From positions 1 through 10,450 of the forward strand of contig JAIRXI010000224.1 of assembly GCA_031268395.1 (NCBI GenBank): 10,450 bases of DNA, written 5' to 3'. Origin of the DNA: Tannerella sp. (GTDB lineage Bacteria; Bacteroidota; Bacteroidia; Bacteroidales; Tannerellaceae). Below, piece after piece: positions 6,611 to 10,450 of this stretch (position 1 is the stretch's first letter; each line of letters opens with the position of its first letter). The notes beneath the pieces are model-generated. The model did no database searches, was not told the DNA's origin, and saw nothing but the letters and a program-made list of their open reading frames with translations. The position numbers and the translations under genes are program-made.

Positions 6611-7873
6611 TTATCCGTATAAAACTTTGTTGTAGATGCCGCGCAGTTTCTGCCCGGCATATTCCCACTTGATATTGTTCACTTCGCGCAGCCCTTCTTC
6701 CTTCAGGAAGGCGTGGTATGCGGGATAGGTGATCAGGCCGTAGATGGCGTCGGCCAGGGCTTCGATGTCCCAGTAGTCCACCTTCACGGCATAATTCAGG
6801 ATCTCCGCGCAGCCCGACTGTTTCGAGATGATGGACGGCACGCCGCACTGCATCGCCTCCAGCGGGGAAATTCCGAACGGCTCCGAGACGGACGGCATCA
6901 CATATACGTCGCTCGCCTTGAAGATTTCGTATACCTGCTTTCCCTTCATGAAGCCCGTGAAATGGAAGCGGTCGGAAATGTTCCGCTGGGCCACCAGGCG
7001 AATCATCCGGTCCATCATGTCGCCGTTGCCGGCCATGACAAACCGTACTCCGTCCGCCTTCTGCAACACCCGGGCGGCCGCTTCCACAAAGTATTCCGGC
7101 CCCTTCTGCATGGTGATCCGGCCGAGAAACGTCACAATCCTGTCCCGCACGCCCCGCCGGTCCGAAATCGACAGGATCTCCCTGCTCAGCGGCTCGACAG
7201 CGTTGTGCACCGTCGTCACCTTCGACGGGTTCTGATGATACCGCTCAATCACCGTCCGGCGCGTCAGGTCGCTCACCGTAACGATATGGTCGGCATAGTC
7301 CATGCCGTTTTTCTCAATATGGTAGACGTTCGGGTTCACGTTGCCGCGGCTGCGGTCATAATCCGTTGCATGCACATGAATGACGAGCGGCTTGCCGCTG
7401 ACCATTTTCGTGTGGATGCCGGCCGGATATGTCAGCCAGTCGTGGGCGTGAATAATGTCATACTGTTCCGTGCGGGCGATCACGCCAGCCACGATGGAAT
7501 AGTTGTTGATCTCCTCCAGCAAGTTGCCCGGATATCTGCCGGAAAACTCAATGCAGCCCAGTTCGTTGACATGCCGGTAGCTGAAATCCGCATAGATATG
7601 GCTGCGCAGTTCATAATATTTTTCAGGTGTCATGCACTTCGGCAGGCAGCCGGCCAAACTGTCGCGATCCGCCTCCCTCCAGACGACCGGCGTGTAGCAC
7701 AGGCCGATGATCTGCAGGAAACTGTGGTCTTCGTCGCCGTACGGTTTCGGCATGACGAACGTGATGTCCATGTCCGGCTGCAACGACAGGCCCCTGATCA
7801 GTCCGAAACTGGCCGTTCCCAGTCCGCCGAGGATATGCGGCGGAAATTCCCATCCGTACATAAGCGCTTTCAT
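6611..7873 (-). CDS. GT4-type glycosyltransferase, probable glycogen synthase
   Basis: This 420-residue GT-B fold retaining glycosyltransferase likely elongates alpha-1,4-glucan from a nucleotide-glucose donor. The N-terminal domain starts with GWEFPPHILGGLGTAS (7-22), whose glycine loop corresponds to the glycogen-synthase GG loop. It then shows HAHDW (142-146) and HVHATD (166-171), a run typical of archaeal and bacterial glycogen-synthase-like GT4 proteins. The C-terminal domain has VHNAVE (222-227), GRITMQKG (251-258) and SEPFGISPLEAMQCGVP (330-346), where E331 and E339 form the E-x7-E donor site. All key residues look intact. It is the middle gene of the operon, starting 15 bases after the debranching-enzyme stop and ending 14 bases before the GH57 start. 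UDP-glucose or ADP-glucose could be the donor, and the sequence does not decide. The glycogen role rests mainly on the neighbours. Confidence 0.92.
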   Translation of the reverse strand: MKALMYGWEFPPHILGGLGTASFGLIRGLSLQPDMDITFVMPKPYGDEDHSFLQIIGLCYTPVVWREADRDSLAGCLPKCMTPEKYYELRSHIYADFSYRHVNELGCIEFSGRYPGNLLEEINNYSIVAGVIARTEQYDIIHAHDWLTYPAGIHTKMVSGKPLVIHVHATDYDRSRGNVNPNVYHIEKNGMDYADHIVTVSDLTRRTVIERYHQNPSKVTTVHNAVEPLSREILSISDRRGVRDRIVTFLGRITMQKGPEYFVEAAARVLQKADGVRFVMAGNGDMMDRMIRLVAQRNISDRFHFTGFMKGKQVYEIFKASDVYVMPSVSEPFGISPLEAMQCGVPSIISKQSGCAEILNYAVKVDYWDIEALADAIYGLITYPAYHAFLKEEGLREVNNIKWEYAGQKLRGIYNKVLYG

Positions 7874-7888
7874 TGTCCCGTCTTTTTT

Positions 7889-9829
7889 TTATTCAACTCC
7901 GTCATACGATTTCAGTCTGTCGATCACAAACAGTACGGCCGCGATGCTCATCAGGAAGGAGAAGGCTCCGCGGCCGGCAAAGGGCGGGTTTCCGTCATAG
8001 ATTTCGGAAACGGTGCCGATGCAGTGCAGCGAAACTTCTTCTTCCAGGCTGATCATCATCCGTTCGGTAAAGGAGACGCCGCTCTGCCCGAACAGACTCA
8101 GGTATGCCGTCAGGTAAGGCCCCGTCAGCCAGGGCCAGACAGCGCCCTGATGATAGGCCAGGTCGCGTTCGTGCTGCGGCCCGGAGCAGTCGGGACGGTA
8201 TCCCTCGCTTTTAGGGCTGAGCGAGCGCAGGCCTTTCGGCGTCAGCAATTCCTTGGTGACGATGTCCAGCGCCGCCCGTTTCTGAGCGCGGGTCAGGGGC
8301 GAATAGGCGCACGACAGTGCGATCACCATGTTCGGGCGTACGCTCCAGTCCCGATTCGGTCCGTCGACATAATCGAACAGGTAGTTGTATTTGTTTACGA
8401 ACACGGCCGGAAACGAGCTTTCCAGCAGGCGGACAATCCGGTCGACCGTCTCCATGGGTGCATGGTCCTTCATTTCCCTGTAAAATTGCAGGGCGTTATA
8501 CCAAAGCGCATTGAACTCGACGATGTAGCCCGAACGCGGAATGACCGGCAGGCCGTTCACCACCGAATTCATCCACGTAACCGGTTTCCGCCGTCCGTCG
8601 GAATACACCAGGCCGTTGTCCGTCCATTTCAGGTTGGGATGCTGCTGTGTAACGAGGTATTCGACGATTTCCTCCATCATGGCGCCATATCGCACCCTTG
8701 TCTCCTCCAGTCCGGCCTTCAGCCGGTATTGCTGTATGCACCAGACCATCCACAGCAGCACGTCCGGCTCGTCGATTTCGCGGATGACCGGGTCTTTCCT
8801 GCCATACCGCATAAACGCCCGAACCGCCGGCATGGCCGTCTGCATCAGCTGTTCAAAAATACCCATTTCGCCCGTACACAGCCACGCGCCCGGCATGGCG
8901 ATGAACATGTCGCGCGCCCGCACCTTGAACCACGGGTAGCCGGCCAGCATGTACAGATCGTCGCCCTTCGGATTGTAGAGCAGTTGCCTGACCGAATTTT
9001 TCAGACAGTAGTAGAAGCTTGATCGCGGCGTCCGTTCGCTGACTTCGCCGTCGAAAAAGTCGGGCAGTCCGGACAGGTGTTCGCGCGGGATGTCGCCGGC
9101 GCAGAAGACCACGGATTCGCCCTTCCGGATGGGCAGTTCAAAATAGCCCGGGACAAACAGGTCTTCCTTGTAGGGATAGCCCCGTTCCTGTTCCTTGGGA
9201 TATTCGATGCCGTGATACCAGCAGGGTTCAAAGACGAACTTCGGCGGCTGGTTAAACTGCATGTGCAGTTCGGGATAGCCAGGATACATGCAGGCTTTGA
9301 TGCCGTTCGGGATTTCCCGGTACGAATGGCTGGCATTCCCGTTTACATGGGTCAGTTCCTTCACACTGCGGAACGCGAGGAAGGGACGGAAGCGGAGCGT
9401 CGTTTCCGAATGGGCCTCCAGCAGGGTATATTTGATCAGGAGCTGGTTGTCCGTATGTGAAAAAATTTTTTCCTTGGACAGCACCACGCCACCGACGCGG
9501 TAGACGGTACGCGGGACGGTTTCCATCGTATATTCGCGGATATACTTGTGTCCGTTGGGGCTGAACGTGCCGCCTCCATACTTGTGAAGTCCCAAGTTGA
9601 ACTCGGCCCCGTGCTGGACAACCGTTTCGTCGAGCGAAGACAACAGGACATGATTGTCGTCGTCCAGGCAGGGCACCGGCATGACCAGCAAGCCATGATA
9701 CTTGCGCGTATTGCAGTCCACGACGGTTGTACAGTGGTAAGCTCCCTTGCGGTTTGTTCGGAGCACCTCCCGCGTCAAAGACTCTTCCAGATTAATCAGC
9801 AACGTTTTATCAAATTTGAGATAACTCAT
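7889..9829 (-). CDS. Glycogen debranching enzyme, GH133 amylo-alpha-1,6-glucosidase type
   Basis: The product has 646 residues and no signal peptide. The N-terminal beta-rich domain shows NRKGAYHCTT (26-35) and NTRKYHGLLV (40-49), diagnostic of bacterial/archaeal-type debranching enzymes. The C-terminal alpha/alpha barrel shows GYPWF (297-301), RARDMFIAMPG (304-314), PVTWMNS (416-422), RSGYIVEFNALWYNAL (432-447), YHQGAVWPWLTGP (559-571) and SEIYDGNPP (608-616). The family removes alpha-1,6 branch glucose from glycogen. The WMD motif that I expect around the catalytic acid reads WMN here (Asn421), while E609 is kept. It is the first gene of the operon, with its own promoter about 50-80 bases upstream. 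A three-codon frame, ATG ACA AAA TGA, ends on the start codon (TGA overlaps ATG) and may be chance. Family assignment is secure; full catalytic competence is not. Confidence 0.95.
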   Translation of the reverse strand: MSYLKFDKTLLINLEESLTREVLRTNRKGAYHCTTVVDCNTRKYHGLLVMPVPCLDDDNHVLLSSLDETVVQHGAEFNLGLHKYGGGTFSPNGHKYIREYTMETVPRTVYRVGGVVLSKEKIFSHTDNQLLIKYTLLEAHSETTLRFRPFLAFRSVKELTHVNGNASHSYREIPNGIKACMYPGYPELHMQFNQPPKFVFEPCWYHGIEYPKEQERGYPYKEDLFVPGYFELPIRKGESVVFCAGDIPREHLSGLPDFFDGEVSERTPRSSFYYCLKNSVRQLLYNPKGDDLYMLAGYPWFKVRARDMFIAMPGAWLCTGEMGIFEQLMQTAMPAVRAFMRYGRKDPVIREIDEPDVLLWMVWCIQQYRLKAGLEETRVRYGAMMEEIVEYLVTQQHPNLKWTDNGLVYSDGRRKPVTWMNSVVNGLPVIPRSGYIVEFNALWYNALQFYREMKDHAPMETVDRIVRLLESSFPAVFVNKYNYLFDYVDGPNRDWSVRPNMVIALSCAYSPLTRAQKRAALDIVTKELLTPKGLRSLSPKSEGYRPDCSGPQHERDLAYHQGAVWPWLTGPYLTAYLSLFGQSGVSFTERMMISLEEEVSLHCIGTVSEIYDGNPPFAGRGAFSFLMSIAAVLFVIDRLKSYDGVE

Positions 9830-9878
9830 TTTGTCATTTTTTTATTATTCACCAACGTTTTTCCCGATATTCAACAAT

Positions 9879-9908
9879 CAAATATACGAACAAGTTTTCA
9901 AACCCAAA
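9879..9908 (-). promoter_or_regulatory. Promoter of the glycogen operon
   Basis: On the minus strand TATATTTG (9886 to 9879) matches TAnnTTTG exactly. A TTTG -33 element (9908 to 9905) lies 18 bases upstream of it, one base short of the usual 19-21. Transcription would start at about 9872, leaving a ~43-base A/T-rich leader before the debranching-enzyme ATG at 9829. Confidence 0.65.
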
Positions 9909-10121
9909 AAACATTTATGATTTTTTCCGGTTTCCGGTAAACAGGCTGTGGACGGAGGCGCCCCTTCGCCGGCCGGTAACGGCGATCGTCTGAGCGTTGG
10001 ATAAAGATCAATGCAGAGAAGTAACGCCATGACCGTAAACCTCATTGCTGCCTTCCGACAGATGCGGGAAAATAATCAGGCCCGTTTGGCATACGGTATA
10101 AATGAACCCCTAACTCTGCAA

Positions 10122-10164
10122 AAATGGATGATGAGATGTAAGTATTTGTATAATTCATCCATTT
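10122..10164. repeat. Inverted repeat with 23-base spacer
   Basis: AAATGGATGA (10122-10131) and TCATCCATTT (10155-10164) are perfect reverse complements. Imperfect pairing extends outward (TGCAA... against ...GGCA). The A/T-rich spacer contains TAAGTATTTGTATAAT. It could be a protein-binding dyad, a cruciform or an element end; nothing shown here decides. Confidence 0.5.
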
Positions 10165-10253
10165 GGCACCTTGGAAATATAGTAACTCATGTTACGCATC
10201 AACTGTGCCGGACACCGGCAAGCCCGCACGCCCGAAAGGCGTTATTTTCATAA

Positions 10254-10450
10254 CCGCAGGTAAGCAAAGCGCAGCTGTCGGTATCGGCCAATTACAGCCG
10301 GAACTATTCAAATGCAACAATCAAACATTATGAGATAAAACCGACCGTCTACAATGTAGTTCGAGAAGGCTCGCACGGTGCGATTTTGACAGACGAAGTC
10401 ATCAGTTCGGAACAAACAGCCGCTCCAAACAAAGAGCGATTGGCAAGAAT
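10254..10450 (+). other. Open frame running off the right edge, unrecognised
   Basis: After the TAA at 10251-10253 this frame stays open for 65 codons to the window end. It has no ATG or GTG start and only an internal TTG. The translation includes VSANYSRNYSNATIKHYE and later AILTDEVISSEQ, which looks like ordinary soluble protein rather than noise. A second plus frame, open from 10154 to its stop at 10331-10333, also reads plausibly (KGVIFITAGKQSAAVGIG) and overlaps it. A minus frame is open over the last ~140 bases too. One of these may be a partial or broken gene, but no family is recognised. Confidence 0.25.

Larger units (their letters stand above)
9909..10450. other. Gene-poor right edge, possible accessory DNA
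   Basis: No gene in these ~540 bases can be defended. An 80-codon frame (10011-10253, plus) has low-complexity, non-family sequence and I do not accept it. Palindromic elements are TGCAGAG/CTCTGCA (10012-10018 and 10114-10120), the inverted repeat at 10122-10164, GTAAC/GTTAC (10182-10186 and 10191-10195) and ACGCC/GGCGT (10228-10232 and 10238-10242). The last is followed by TATTTTC, a weak terminator-like arrangement. From about 10250 the base composition becomes richer in A. No tRNA fold, CRISPR spacing or transposase is visible. Confidence 0.5.

Noticed and set aside
6597..6848. N-terminal extension of the GH57 gene to a start at 6848
   Set aside because: The added ~84 residues are Arg/Glu/His-rich out-of-frame translation of the glycosyltransferase. 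The family N-terminus begins at the ATG at 6596.
6713..9022. 769-codon plus-strand open frame across the glycosyltransferase and debranching genes
   Set aside because: It spans two intact minus-strand genes and their junction. The His/Arg/Val-rich translation is typical of an antisense shadow in G/C-rich DNA.
10011..10253. 80-codon plus-strand open frame
   Set aside because: It has no ribosome binding site, runs through the inverted repeat and other palindromes, and the translation resembles no family. It was kept only as part of the description of the edge region.

Overview
The window looks like a piece of a Bacteroidales chromosome (phylum Bacteroidota). The evidence is the set of Bacteroidota-type promoter elements (TAnnTTTG at -7) in front of the operons, start codons that mostly lack a good Shine-Dalgarno sequence, a recJ-recQ pair, and a three-gene glycogen cluster (GH133 debranching enzyme, GT4 glycosyltransferase, GH57 amylase-like protein) that I know from Bacteroides relatives. 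Species cannot be assigned from the sequence alone.

Layout, left to right. Positions 1-141 are intergenic and hold two degenerate copies of a ~62-base repeat related to the dispersed 'ATTGCGAGG...CGAAGCAAT' element. Positions 142-3801 (minus strand) hold recJ followed 15 bases later by recQ, a likely two-gene DNA-repair operon pairing a 5'-3' ssDNA exonuclease with a 3'-5' helicase. After a 273-base divergent promoter region, 4075-5002 (plus strand) hold queD and queE, overlapping by 11 bases. They encode two consecutive steps towards the 7-deazaguanine precursor of queuosine. Positions 5003-5294 lie between convergent operons. This gap contains a strong-looking promoter with a perfect dyad across its -7 box, and 94 bases further on an intrinsic terminator, so it probably encodes a ~118-nt orphan small RNA. 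Positions 5295-9829 (minus strand) are the glycogen operon, transcribed debranching enzyme -> glycosyltransferase -> GH57 protein with 14-15 base gaps, from a promoter at about 9879-9908.

The last ~620 bases (9830-10450) have no gene I can defend. They hold the operon promoter, a 10-bp perfect inverted repeat, and two overlapping open frames without a good start. One of these runs off the right edge. Accessory DNA or a gene remnant may begin here.

The points most worth checking are the orphan small RNA with its operator-like promoter, the Asn-for-Asp changes at apparent catalytic-acid positions in both hydrolases of the glycogen operon, the unusual RecQ architecture, and the unexplained right edge.
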